Below, piece by piece: positions 30,735 through 40,733 of a stretch of 64,000 nt of DNA. The number at the start of each line of letters is the position of its first letter. Within the stretch, counting starts at the first letter, position 1. The DNA comes from Turritopsis dohrnii (lineage: Eukaryota; Cnidaria; Hydrozoa; Anthoathecata; Oceaniidae). The position numbers were made by a program, and so were the translations under genes. Below the pieces are notes generated by a model. It saw nothing but the letters and a program-made list of their open reading frames with translations, was not told the DNA's origin and searched no databases. The stretch spans positions 806,001 through 870,000 of the forward strand of contig BQMF02000059.1 in the NCBI GenBank assembly GCA_027922465.2. Reading direction: 5' to 3'.

Positions 30735-31991
30735 ATGTATGGTATTGCAAACCCTCATAAGGAATATATGACTCGCTTTGCCTTCAACGCACCGCGTCAG
30801 CATGTCAAGATCTCGAATACACCAAGTACCATTGACCAGACTCTATATCTAGATGTGAGGCTGCCGAATCTAGGTGCTAATGATGTCATTCTACCAGAAT
30901 CGCTCAAGCTTACGTTTGATATCAAACTCAACTCCACCGATACAGGACGCTACATCGTCAACAACTTGGGAAAGGCTTTGATCGAACAGTTGACTATCAG
31001 TTACGAAGGAAACATCATCCAAGACATTCAAAATGCGGATGTGATGGAAATTTACAAGGACAGATGGCTACCTGAGGAAATGCAAGTGGAACGTATCCAA
31101 CAGGGAATAGATCCGGAGGGTCATGTGAACAAGCTCAGAGTCACACCGGGTGCAACGAGTACTTCAACGAGTAATTCCGCCCTGGCAGCTGTCTATGGTA
31201 ACCGTTTTGCCATTCCTCTATGGGAATTTTTTGAACTCGTCAAGCATCTCCCCTATGTACAGCTTCGCGATCGCTTAAGCTTCAAAATTAAATTCGCAGA
31301 GTATGGAAAGGTCATCAAAGATGCAGGATCAGGATCAGGTGCTTCGAAGAAAGATCCTGACGGCACCTACACTATCTCCAACATTGCTCTAGAATTCGAC
31401 AAGGTAGAAGATTCTGACTTCAAACTAAAGGTCTACAATGAACTTGCCAATAGACGACTACCCTACACGCGTGTTTTACGGCATAGAATAATCCCTTTGG
31501 ACAAGAAAGATACCGCCTGGAATATACAGGTAAACGTGCCCAGCGAGAGTTTAAAGGCTCTTGTTCTATTCTTTCTTGATCCAGACAAACGAAAAGCATA
31601 CGCTATGGATAACACCCATTACTACAACCCGAAAATCAGCAAGGTAGACATTACCATCGAAGGAGAGCCTAATCAACTCTATACACAGGGCTTACTTCCA
31701 GAAGAAATGTATGCCCCGGCACGGAAGTATTTCACTTCCAATGAACTGCTGCCGGCCATTAGTCCTTCTAAATTCTTTGATTCTAATTACTGTCTTTTTA
31801 TCGACTTTCGAAGTGTTGCTGACAATACTCTACATGGTGCGGGGAGGCGCCTCAAAAACACTTCAGATGGTGTCACACTGCAGATCACCAAAAAAGCTGA
31901 TGGTGCGGGAGCCATCCAATGTTACCTCTTTGTGCTACAAGATGGACAGGTTAACTTCATGAATGAGCGCTTCCACAGTGTAGGCTACTAA
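30735..31991 (+). CDS. mcp: Major capsid protein (double jelly-roll, hexon-like)
   Basis: 418 residues, beta-rich throughout. Recognisable blocks are the N-terminal FAFNAPRQHVKISNTPS, ILPESLKLTFDI, FAIPLWEFFELVKHLPY, and the C-terminal FIDFRSVADNTLHGAGR followed by DGVTLQI. These match the Polinton/adintovirus major capsid protein with two jelly-roll folds. It would self-assemble as trimers into an icosahedral shell. The gene is intact, directly behind the TATAATAAAC motif, and 5 bp upstream of the packaging ATPase gene. Its integrity argues that the element came from, or still is, a virion-forming lineage. Confidence 0.92.
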   Translation: MYGIANPHKEYMTRFAFNAPRQHVKISNTPSTIDQTLYLDVRLPNLGANDVILPESLKLTFDIKLNSTDTGRYIVNNLGKALIEQLTISYEGNIIQDIQNADVMEIYKDRWLPEEMQVERIQQGIDPEGHVNKLRVTPGATSTSTSNSALAAVYGNRFAIPLWEFFELVKHLPYVQLRDRLSFKIKFAEYGKVIKDAGSGSGASKKDPDGTYTISNIALEFDKVEDSDFKLKVYNELANRRLPYTRVLRHRIIPLDKKDTAWNIQVNVPSESLKALVLFFLDPDKRKAYAMDNTHYYNPKISKVDITIEGEPNQLYTQGLLPEEMYAPARKYFTSNELLPAISPSKFFDSNYCLFIDFRSVADNTLHGAGRRLKNTSDGVTLQITKKADGAGAIQCYLFVLQDGQVNFMNERFHSVGY

Positions 31992-31996
31992 AATAA

Positions 31997-32605
31997 ATGA
32001 ACCTTATTAAAGATCCTTGTACCACCATTTTTTCAGGACCGACAGGCTGTGGCAAGACGGAACTGGCTCTACGCTTACTACAGAACCACTTCAAGCACCA
32101 CTTTGACTACATCGTCATTCTCTGTCCTTCCCTCCGATGGAATACAACCTATAAAGACTGTACGATTCTCTGGGAAGATGATGATGTTTTTCTGATCGAA
32201 CCTACACCACAACAGGACTTACTATATTGGATTGAGATATTCACCAAGCAATTTGCAGGGCAGGAAACCTTATTCATCATCGATGATTCCATAGCTGATG
32301 AGAAACTCGATAAGAAGAGGACTCCACTTCTTAATCTAAGTACCGCAGGACGTCATCAAAAACATAGTCTATGGCTTCTCACCCAAGTCTACACAGCTCT
32401 TCCAAAAACTATCAGACGGCAAGCAAAGATGCTATTCGTTTGGTATCCTAAGCAGTTGAGCGACGTCAAGTTAATCTGCGAGGAAACTAATATCATCCAA
32501 AAAAAGGACTGGAGTGGCGTCTTCCAACACTTGAAGGCTTCGAAACACGCTTATCTTTACATGCGATGTGAGTTTCCTTGGAGTTACAAGGTTGTTCTTC
32601 AATAA
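31997..32605 (+). CDS. Genome-packaging ATPase (FtsK/HerA type)
   Basis: 202 residues. Walker A GPTGCGKT is at 14-21 and Walker B ETLFIIDD near 88-95. A sensor-like LNLSTAGRHQKHSLWLLTQV block follows near 110-130. This is the A32-like ATPase that pumps DNA into capsids in Polintons and many large DNA viruses. The start context is AAAATAAATG, 5 bp after the capsid stop, so the two are probably co-expressed late. The stop codon lies inside a 10-bp-stem hairpin. Intact. Confidence 0.95.
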   Translation: MNLIKDPCTTIFSGPTGCGKTELALRLLQNHFKHHFDYIVILCPSLRWNTTYKDCTILWEDDDVFLIEPTPQQDLLYWIEIFTKQFAGQETLFIIDDSIADEKLDKKRTPLLNLSTAGRHQKHSLWLLTQVYTALPKTIRRQAKMLFVWYPKQLSDVKLICEETNIIQKKDWSGVFQHLKASKHAYLYMRCEFPWSYKVVLQ

Positions 32606-32623
32606 GTATACAAACTTATTGAA
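32598..32623. terminator. Hairpin overlapping the ATPase stop codon
   Basis: TTCAATAAGT and ACTTATTGAA pair perfectly (10 bp) around the loop ATACAA. The TAA stop is within the left arm. It lies at the junction of convergent genes and is symmetric, so it could end transcripts from both sides. Confidence 0.6.
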
Positions 32624-32757
32624 AATATCCTCTTCATCATAGTACCAACTCGTAATAGAGATTTTTTCCGAATCGACGCTTGTAATGATAAGTCTTCATG
32701 TATAGCGCCATAACCTAACCAACTTCGACAGAGTCCTTGCTCTGCTGCTACTTTCAT
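32599..32757 (-). CDS. Small open frame overlapping the PolB-module gene by ATGA
   Basis: 52 codons. The ATG (32757-32755) overlaps the TGA (32756-32754) of the upstream minus-strand gene, a stop-start arrangement seen in re-initiation or frame-change pairs. The product is basic and helical (SLQASIRKKSLLRVGTMMKR). It loosely resembles the part of polB that follows the duplicated module (VQLSLWIMWKKRVKLL). So it may be the rest of that module in a shifted frame rather than a separate gene. Confidence 0.4.
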   Translation of the reverse strand: MKVAAEQGLCRSWLGYGAIHEDLSLQASIRKKSLLRVGTMMKRIFSISLYTY

Positions 32758-33167
32758 TGCCTCATCAAACGCCGTCGCACCATATTCCTTGCTCTCGGAA
32801 TACCACCTATACGAAAGCTTTTACGTAGTAGCTGTGCATGCTTATGATTCATAGGTATAAAATCATCACTCATGCTCGCCTCCTCTTCTGTAAAATCATC
32901 ACTCACCTCTTCTTCTGTAAAATCATCACTCGCCTCCTCTTCTGTAAAATCATCACTCGCCTCCTCTTCTGTCATGGCTTGGCGTTCAACAGCTGAAATC
33001 AGTGGTGACTGTCCATACCCTAGTCTCTCCTTAGTCTTGTTATATAAAGAAGTAATAGACTCGCGAATCTTCTGCAATCGATCTGCGAGTGCATCACGAG
33101 TTGTCGTTACAGGCGCTGAAACAGCGTTGTATAATTTAGATACTGCGTTTCTGAAATAACTCAACAT
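32754..33167 (-). CDS. Stand-alone copy of a PolB N-terminal module
   Basis: 137 residues. LYNKTKERLG, VERQAMTEE, SMSDDFIPMNHKHA and SFRIGGI align in order with polB residues about 120-185 (LYNNTKEKLG, VEEQAM, SMSDDFIPMKHKHA, SFRIAGI). The middle holds three to four SDDFTEEEA-type acidic repeats from a 27-bp DNA repeat (32880-32970). The start ATGTTGAGT and promoter TATATAATAAAGG are the same as for polB because both lie within the TIRs. A truncated, repeat-expanded paralogue; it could regulate or partner the polymerase, or be a by-product of arm duplication. Confidence 0.75.
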   Translation of the reverse strand: MLSYFRNAVSKLYNAVSAPVTTTRDALADRLQKIRESITSLYNKTKERLGYGQSPLISAVERQAMTEEEASDDFTEEEASDDFTEEEVSDDFTEEEASMSDDFIPMNHKHAQLLRKSFRIGGIPRARNMVRRRLMRQ

Positions 33168-33731
33168 CCTTTATTATATAGACTTTTTCAACTTTGAAAT
33201 TTTTACGAGTGGACAGAACTAACGCATGAGTCAGGGAATTCCCTGACTCATTTGATGAATTTTTTATGAGTGGGGATTTCCCTACTTTCGAGGAGGGCCA
33301 GCCCCGACGTGCCACTTTAGGAATTCCCTGACTCACCTTCGGTTTTAACGATAGTGCTGACGTCAACACTTTTCGACGGTTTTCGACGATAGTGCTGATG
33401 TCAACAGTTTTCGACGGTTTTCGACGATAGTGCTGATGTCAACAGTTTTCGACGCATGCGCAGAAGGGGTGGGGTGGTTTTGATTGATGACTTCGATGAT
33501 GTGCTGACGTCAACACTTTTCGACGGTTTTCGACGATAGTGCTGACGTCAACATTTTTCGACGATAATGCTGACGTCATTATTTTTCGATGATAATGCTG
33601 ACGTCATCATTTTTCGACGCATGCGCAGAAGGGGTGGGGTGCTGAGACATTTTGTGTGTGCGTGCGCGTGTGTGTGTGTGCGTGTGTGTGCGTGCGCGTG
33701 TGTGTCCTACAATCGGCCTTTTATTATCTCT
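33168..33731 (-). repeat. Polinton right TIR
   Basis: Inverse copy of the left arm, expanded by internal repeat copies to about 560 bp. The outer 190 bp or so are almost identical; the inner part has extra copies of the GTCGAAAA/TGAYGTCA unit and a diverged TGAGTCAGGGAATTCCC block. It ends with the promoter of the PolB-module gene. Confidence 0.9.
33358..33606. promoter_or_regulatory. CRE/ATF array in the right TIR
   Basis: Perfect TGACGTCA at 33358, 33505, 33543, 33571 and 33599, plus two TGATGTCA variants near 33397 and 33434. It mirrors the left array and faces the PolB-module gene. CRE arrays beside both termini recall adenovirus early promoters with ATF sites. Confidence 0.7.
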
Positions 33732-35761
33732 GAAGACGTGTTTCTTTTTGTATACGAATATTTTAATTTAAATTTGATTGTTTTAGGCAGTTTCTGCGAA
33801 AAAACGTATCGTGAAGTGTGGAAGCAATTGACGAAAGAACTGACGAAGAAACACAGGTTTGTATGCACGAAGGTATTGTTATTATTATAAAACGTTTTAT
33901 TATCGTGTTTATTGCTACGGGTAGCACGTGTAAGTGAGTTAGTTGTTTGTTTACAATGAAAAATCATATTTAGATATACAGAAGAAGTGCAGTGAAGTTT
34001 TTAAAAATTAGCTGCAAAAAGATCGAACGAACAAAAGGTATTATTAAAAACTTTTATTATAAAACTTTTTGATTAATAAAAGAACAAGTTAGGTATATGT
34101 ATTTGTATTTAAATGTATTTAAATGTTTGTTTACGTTTTAGTTATCAAATATCGCTATACAGAAGAAGAAAGTGTAGTGAAGAAATGCAGAACAAAATGA
34201 TGTTTATTTACACAGTAAGGAATGGTTTTAATTTAGTTTTGAAAGATTAAATATTACAGCTTTGAATAGATATCTTATTATATGAGTTCTTTCGTTTAGT
34301 TTATATGCTGCTGGATGAAAAACGAAGACGAGAGTAATTTGTTTAACGCGCGCTATTGTTATTTTTATAGTTAGCAAAGAAGATTTGATTTGATTTATTT
34401 ATTTACAGATCAATTAAAAATGGTCCCACAGCTATGACTGTTTTCCTTTCTCATGGCTGTGGAAGTAGGGAACGAGTTGTGCTGTCAAATTGTATCTATT
34501 GACGATGTTTGATGCTTTGTCTGCATGCCTTTCTGCCAGCCATTTATGCCTTTTGTTTTGGTTTGCTTAAATATGGTTGCAATAGTAGTAAGTATTGTAG
34601 CTGTTCTTTACTGAAATCTTTTTCTTTTAGGTCAGAAAAGAAAAAGTGCAGCTATTTATAAACGAAATTTATAAATGTATAAATGAAACACATGGTATGT
34701 TGAGAAGGTTATTTAAGAGAAGAATGGATTATGTATTTCATTGCGATTGTACTACAAAAAAGAAGCATTGCTGGGGTATATTTTTCTTCAGTTTATATTT
34801 GTTTACGGCATTCATTATTTTGTGTTATGTTAATTGCTACATACATACTTGCTAGGTATATAAGTTTAGCATTATGTTTTTATTTGTTGCTTTTAATATC
34901 TTCTGGGTATTCAATTATGGTTTTGGTCAAAGTAGGGCATTTTGTTGTTTCAATTATTTTTATTAATTTGATGTTTGGTTGTGTATGCCAGGTAAAAGTC
35001 TTTATTCCGTTCAGCTACAGTGTTGAGTGAACCCGTATTGACTCACAGTATCGGTTGACTTTCTAGACCAAATTTTGTTTTTAATTGTTATCTTTAGGAT
35101 AAATGCGTACTTGAATTTTCTTTTTGTTTTTTTCTTTCTTTTTGTTTCATTTTTTATTTCAATATTGTTATAGCATGATTAGGTTTTCGGTATTACAATT
35201 CAAGTACTAATTTTTTAGGTAATAATAAAAAAAGCATAAAGAAATGGAACTCATGGTTTTAATCATGACGTTGATGGTTTTTGGAAGAACAGACTATATC
35301 ATTTCAAAAATTCATTAATGGTTGCAGTCCAGTAGTAACTTTGGAACAGAAGAAAAAGTTGGAAGGTATCAATTTGTTTTGAATTAACATTTTGTTATGT
35401 TTGGTTTTGTATGTCTGGGTAAACAGTTCTGTGTTACATATTGCACTTTTTTTTTATGAACGTTTCTTCTCTTCTGCGTATAAATATATATTCTGAGCCA
35501 TGTTGCTATTTGTTTCTGTTTTAAATATTTTGAATGTAAGAAATGAATTAAAAAATTATTGCCGGTAAAAACTTTTCACGACTTAAATTTTGCGACACAA
35601 CGAATACTGAACATGGGTGGCGAGCGACGCCACCTGGGATGTTTTTGAGTTGCGATTCTATGATTTATTTTTTCGTCACGGGGTACGTACACGGGAATCG
35701 TGGATTTGACCTAATGTTTTCGAAGTTAAGTTCGGTAAAATGTTTTTACCCGGGATACTAG
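33732..35761 (+). repeat. Helitron-like unit, continuation after the Polinton
   Basis: Restarts with GAAGACGTGTTTCTTTTTG, matching 37158 on, and runs parallel to 37158-39030 to the end. The 3' end has the stem-loop words GGTAAAATGTTTTTACC, then CGGGATACTAG. No gene is present; short frames are not conserved between the two copies. Confidence 0.75.
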
Positions 35762-36299
35762 TCTATATATACTAATTCCCAATCGTGCATCCCACTTTTA
35801 TTTTAGAGAGTGTTGTGTTTTTGCTAAATTTACGGTCAAAATCTTCTTAATCGTGGTCATTTTTTCGTTAGACCATTGATAATTGACGATTAGTATAATA
35901 GCACGCGGCGTGACGTCAGTTATTTTTGTCGTATCACGGGGGAGTCATTGCATTGCATCCCCAATCGAACGCGACGTTTTTGGGGAAATATCTCGAGAAC
36001 CAATAGGGATAACTGACGTTTTTTGGTTCCGCAATACGGGTGACGGGGTGACGCAACATTTGGGACTAAATTTTATTTGGTACTGCGGATATGACGTCAT
36101 TTAAATCTTTGATCTACGATATCTCTGCAACGATTGATCCTAGCAAAACGATCCCATACACTTTTTTGATCAGCTTTTCGAGCTCTACAACATGGGAACA
36201 GTTTCAAGTCACGATTTTGTGATTTAATTTTTCGTCACCTATTTTCGACATATTCTTTTCGAAATTATAGCCGTAAAAAGCTTTTACGCGAGATACTAG
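35762..36299 (+). repeat. Helitron-like unit, about 540 bp
   Basis: Starts TCTATATATACTAATTC after the preceding CTAG. Ends with the hairpin GTAAAAAGCTTTTAC, 8 bases, and CTAG. Gene-free. Internally carries TTGCATTGCATCCCCAATCG and ACGATCCCATACA words common to all short units. Confidence 0.7.
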
Positions 36300-36865
36300 T
36301 CTACTTATACTAATCCGCGTGTGTGCATCCCACTTTTAATTTAGAGAGTGTTTGTTTTTTTGTTTTTTAATGGTCAAAATCTTCTTAATCGTGGTCATAT
36401 AGCGGCAGTTCGCCCACGCAAGACACATTCACGATTAGTATAATAGCACATGGCATCATTTGACGTCAGTTTTTTATGATCACAGGGAATCATTGCATTG
36501 CATCCCCAATCGAACGCGACATTTTTGGGGAAATATTTCAAGAACCAATATAGATAACTGACGTTTTTGGGGGTCAGCGATACGGGTGATGGGGTGACGC
36601 ATCATTTGGGCCTAAATTTTATTTGGTACTGCGGATATGACGTCATCGAAATCTTTGATCAGCGATATCTCCACAACGGTTGGTCGTAGCGAAACGATCC
36701 CATACACTTTTTTGCTCAGTTTTTCAAGCTCTACAACATCAGTACACTTTCCAGTTTGATTCCGTAATTGAAATTTTCGTCACACGGTTCTCACACGGGG
36801 TCGCGGGATTCTTGCACATCCGTTTCGAAATTAAAGCCGTAAAAAACTTTTACGCGAGATACTAG
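36300..36865 (+). repeat. Helitron-like unit, about 566 bp
   Basis: Same architecture: TC start, CRE-like TGACGTCA near 36640, hairpin GTAAAAAACTTTTAC, then CGAGATACTAG. Gene-free. Confidence 0.7.
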
Positions 36866-39030
36866 TCTTATTATACTAATTCGCGTTGTGCATCCCACTT
36901 TTATTTTAGAGAGTGACATATTTGTTTTTTTTTTCACGGTCAAATCCTTCTTATTTTTTCCCTTTTTGTCGTAAAACCACGTAGACGCGAGAACACTTTT
37001 TTTCATTTTCCGCGATTAGTATATGCTCCTCCGTTTTGTTATTTTTGGTTTGCGCAGTGGAAATCAGCCGAAAAACGTCTTTGGAGGAGTGCGAGCAATG
37101 CAATCTTCTTCGTTCAAAATTTGTCAACGATCATTTCGTGAGCAAGAAACTTCGCGAAGAAGACATGTTTCTTTTTGTATACGAATATTTTAATTTATAT
37201 TTGATTGTTTTAGGCAGCAAATCGACGAAAGAACTGACGAAGAAACACAGGTTTGTATGCACGAAGGCATTGTTATTATTATAAAACGTTTTATTATCGT
37301 TTGTTTACAATGAAAACTCATATTTAGATATACAGAAGAAGTGCAGTGAAGTTTTTAAAAATTAGCTGCAGAAAGATCGAACGAACAAAAGGTATTATTA
37401 TAAAACTTTTATTTTTGATTAATAAAAGAACAAGTTAGAAACATGTATTTGTATTTAAATGTATTTAAATGTTTGTTTACGTTTTAGTTATCAAATATCG
37501 CTATACAGAAGAAAGTGTAGTGAAGAAATGCAGAACAAAATGATGTTTATTTACACAGTAAGGAATGGTTTTAATTTAGTTTTGAAAGATTACATACTAT
37601 AGCTTTGAATAGAATCTTATTATATGAGTTCTTTCGTTTATTTAGTTTATATGCTACTGGATGAAAAACGAAGACGAGAGTAATTTGTTTTGGTAACGCG
37701 CGCTATTATTATTTTTATAGTTAGCAAAGAAGATTTGATTTGATTTATTTATTTACAGATCAATTAAAAATGGTCCCACAGCTATGACTGTTTTCCTTTC
37801 TCATGGCTGTGGAAGTAGGGAACGTGTTATGCTGTCAAATTGTATCTATTGACGATGTTTGATGCTTTGTCTGCAAGCCTTTCTGCCAGCCATTTATGCC
37901 TTTTGTTTTGGTTTGCTTAAATATGGTTGCAGTAGTAGTAAGTATTGTAGCTGTTCTTTACTGAAATCTTTTAGGTCAGAAAAGAAAAAGTGTAGCTATT
38001 TATAAACGAAATTATAAATGTATAAATGAAACACATGGTATGTTGAGAAGGTTATTTAAGGAAGAAGCATTGCTGGGGTATATTTTTCTTCAGTTTATAT
38101 TTGTTTACGGCATTCATTATTTTGTGTTATGTTAATTGCTACATACATACTTGCTAGGTATATAAGTATATAAGCATTATGTTTTTATTTGTTGCTTTTA
38201 ATATCTTCTGGGTATTCAGGGCATTTTGTTGTTTCAATTATTTTTATTAATTTGATGTTTGGTTGTGTATGCCAGGTAAAAGTCTTTATTCTGTTCAGCT
38301 CCAGTGTTGAGTGAACCCGTATTGACTCACAGTATCGGTTGACTTTATAGACCAAATTTTGTTTTTAATTGTTATCTTCAGGATAAATGCGTACTTGAAT
38401 TTTCTTTCTTTTTGTTTTATTCTTTACTTCAATATTGTTATAGCATGATTAGGTTTTCGGTATTACAATTCAAGTACTAATTTTTTAGGTAATAATAAAA
38501 AAAGCATAAAGAAATGGAACTCATGGTTTTAATCATGACGTTGATGGTTTTGGGAAGAACAAACTATATCATTTCAAAAATTCATTAATGGTTGCAGTCC
38601 AGTAGTAACTTTGGAACAGAAGAAAAAGTTGGAAGGTATCAATTTGTTTTGAATTAGCATTTTGTTATGTTTGGTTTTGTATGTCTGGGTAAACAGTTGT
38701 GTGTTATATATTGCACTTTTTTTTATGAACGTTTCTTCTCTTCTGCGTATAAATATATATTCTGAGCTATGTTGCTATTTGTTTCTGTTTTAAATATTTT
38801 GAATGTAAGAAATGAATTAAAAAATTAATGCCGGTAAAAACTTTTCACGACTTAAATTTTGCGACACAACGAATACTGAACATGGGTGGCGAGCGACGCC
38901 ACCTGGGATGTTTTTGAGTTGCGATTCTACGATTTATTTTTTCATCACGGGGTACGTACACGGGAATGGTGGATTTGACCTAATGTTTTCGAAGTTAAGT
39001 TTGGTAAAAAGTTTTTACCCGGGATACTAG
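36866..39030 (+). repeat. Helitron-like long unit, about 2.17 kb (Polinton empty-site sister)
   Basis: An uninterrupted copy of the unit split by the Polinton. Around 37155-37170 it reads GCGAAGAAGACATGTTTC, the pre-insertion sequence. Ends GGTAAAAAGTTTTTACC, then CGGGATACTAG. No coding sequence. Confidence 0.8.
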
Positions 39031-39593
39031 TCTTATTATACTAATTCGCGTTGTATATCACACTTTTATTTTATAGAGTGATATATTTAGTTTAAATTTA
39101 CCGTCATCGTCCTCTTATGTGCGCGTAAAACCACGTAGACGCGAGAAACACTTTTTTCACGATCATTCCAAAAGCACGTGGTATCATTTGACGTCAGTTT
39201 TTTTAAAGTCACGGGGAATCATTACATTGCATCCCCAATCGAACGCGACGTTTTTGGGGAAATATCTCGAGAACCAATAGGGATAACTGACGTTTTTTAG
39301 GGCCAGCGATAGGGCTGATAGGGTGACGCATCATTTGGGCCTAAATTTAATTTGGTACTGCGGCTATGACATCATCAAAATCTTTAATCGACGATATCTG
39401 TGCATCGGTTGATCGTAGCGAAACGATCCCATACATTTTTTTGATCAGTTTTTGGGCTCTACAACATGGATACACTTTCCGGTCGTAGTTGTGTCATTTA
39501 ATTTTCCGTCACAGGGTTCGCACACGTGAAAGGCGTATTTCACACATCTCTTTCGAAGTTAAACTCGGTAAAGAATTTTACCCGGGATACTAG
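39031..39593 (+). repeat. Helitron-like unit, about 563 bp
   Basis: TCTTATTATACTAATTCGCG start and CCCGGGATACTAG end. Gene-free. Confidence 0.7.
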
Positions 39594-39889
39594 TCTATAT
39601 ATACTAATTCGCGTGCGTGTGCAACACATTTAACTTAGAGAGTGTTTGTTTTTTTGTTTTTTAATGGTCAAAATCTTCTTAATCGTGGTCATTTTTTCGT
39701 TAGGCCATTGATAATTGACGATTAGTATAATAGCACGCGGCGTGACGTCAGTTATTTTTGTCGTATCACGGGGGAGCCATTGCATTGCATCCCCAATCGA
39801 ACGCGACGTTTTTGGGGAAATATCTCGAGAACCAATAGCGATAACTGACGTTTTTTAGGGTCGGCAACACGGGTGATGGGGTGACGCAA
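39594..39889 (+). repeat. Helitron-like unit, 5' part only
   Basis: Begins TCTATATATACTAATTCGCG and stops at GGGTGACGCAA. There the longer Helitron begins with its own TC end, so this unit was interrupted or truncated. Confidence 0.65.
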
Positions 39890-40733
39890 TCTACTTATAC
39901 TAATTCGCAATGTGTGTAACACATTTAACTTAGAGAGTGTTTTGTTTTTGTTTTTTTAATGGTCAAAATCTTCTTAATCGTGGTCATATAGCGGCAGTTC
40001 GACCAGTGAAGAAACCCTCAAAATGCTTATTTTTTAACATTTGTTTTGACACGTGATCGCCGTTTCACAGTTTTTATTGGTTGCCGAATTCGGAAAAACC
40101 AAAGCAACCAATTCGTTTGAGAAAGTAAACAAATTAAGTTTTTTATTCAGTGCGGTTACGCTTGAGAAAAAATAAACAATACGAATAGACAATCGCAATT
40201 GTCTGTATATAGTTATCAATCAAATTAATAGCAAGTTCACCAGTTCATTATAAAGTTTATCAGTTTATCGAAAGCGAAAGAATTACGTAACGAGGTAATA
40301 ATTGTGTTTATTATTTTAAAGATGGCAAACTCCACGAAGACTTTTCCAAGCTGACCTAAGAGACCTATTGACTCTTTTATTATTCACATTAGGTTATTGC
40401 TGTTCATTGCTGTCCTGTGTAGTAGAAAGAAAGATAGTTTTGAAAAGAAAGAAAAATAGATAGGTTTGTAACCTACACGTTGTTTGTTTGTGTTGTTCGT
40501 GATCACATCAATAATCAGTTTTCAGAGTGTCAGTTAATCAGTTTATCAAGTTCAATTTTTATTTTCGCTTTCCCCTAGGTTGTTTAGCTCTCTGTTTGCT
40601 GCTGTTGACCCTACATTATTAATTTGTAGAAAGAAAGGTTTGTTTTCGCTTCCACCAGGTTTTGTAGGTGCTGTTTTTCTTCACTGGGGGTGGTTATATT
40701 CCTTTCTTCTATTGTTTGTGTTTATGTATTGTG

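Larger units (their letters stand above)
16281..33731. mobile_element. Polinton/Maverick (adintovirus-like) element, 17.45 kb
   Basis: The ends are AGAGATAATAAAAGG at 16281 and its inverse at 33731. The outer 190 bp or so of the two arms differ at only a couple of positions. The 5-bp sequence GAAGA flanks both sides (6 bp with one mismatch). The homologous unit at 37150-37175 reads straight through this site. The cargo is diagnostic of Polintons: protein-primed PolB, retroviral-type integrase, FtsK/HerA packaging ATPase and double-jelly-roll major capsid protein. The core genes have no frameshifts or stops, so insertion looks recent. Oddities are a broken innexin, BRO debris, mobile hairpins, a duplicated PolB N-module and no visible adenain-type protease. 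Confidence 0.97.

Noticed and set aside
32872..33159. Plus-strand serine-rich frame opposite the PolB-module gene
   Set aside because: Antisense shadow of the acidic SDDFTEEEA repeats.
16281..33731. A transpoviron, virophage or adenovirus genome
   Set aside because: The retroviral-type integrase with PolB, TIRs and flanking target duplications identifies a Polinton/Maverick.
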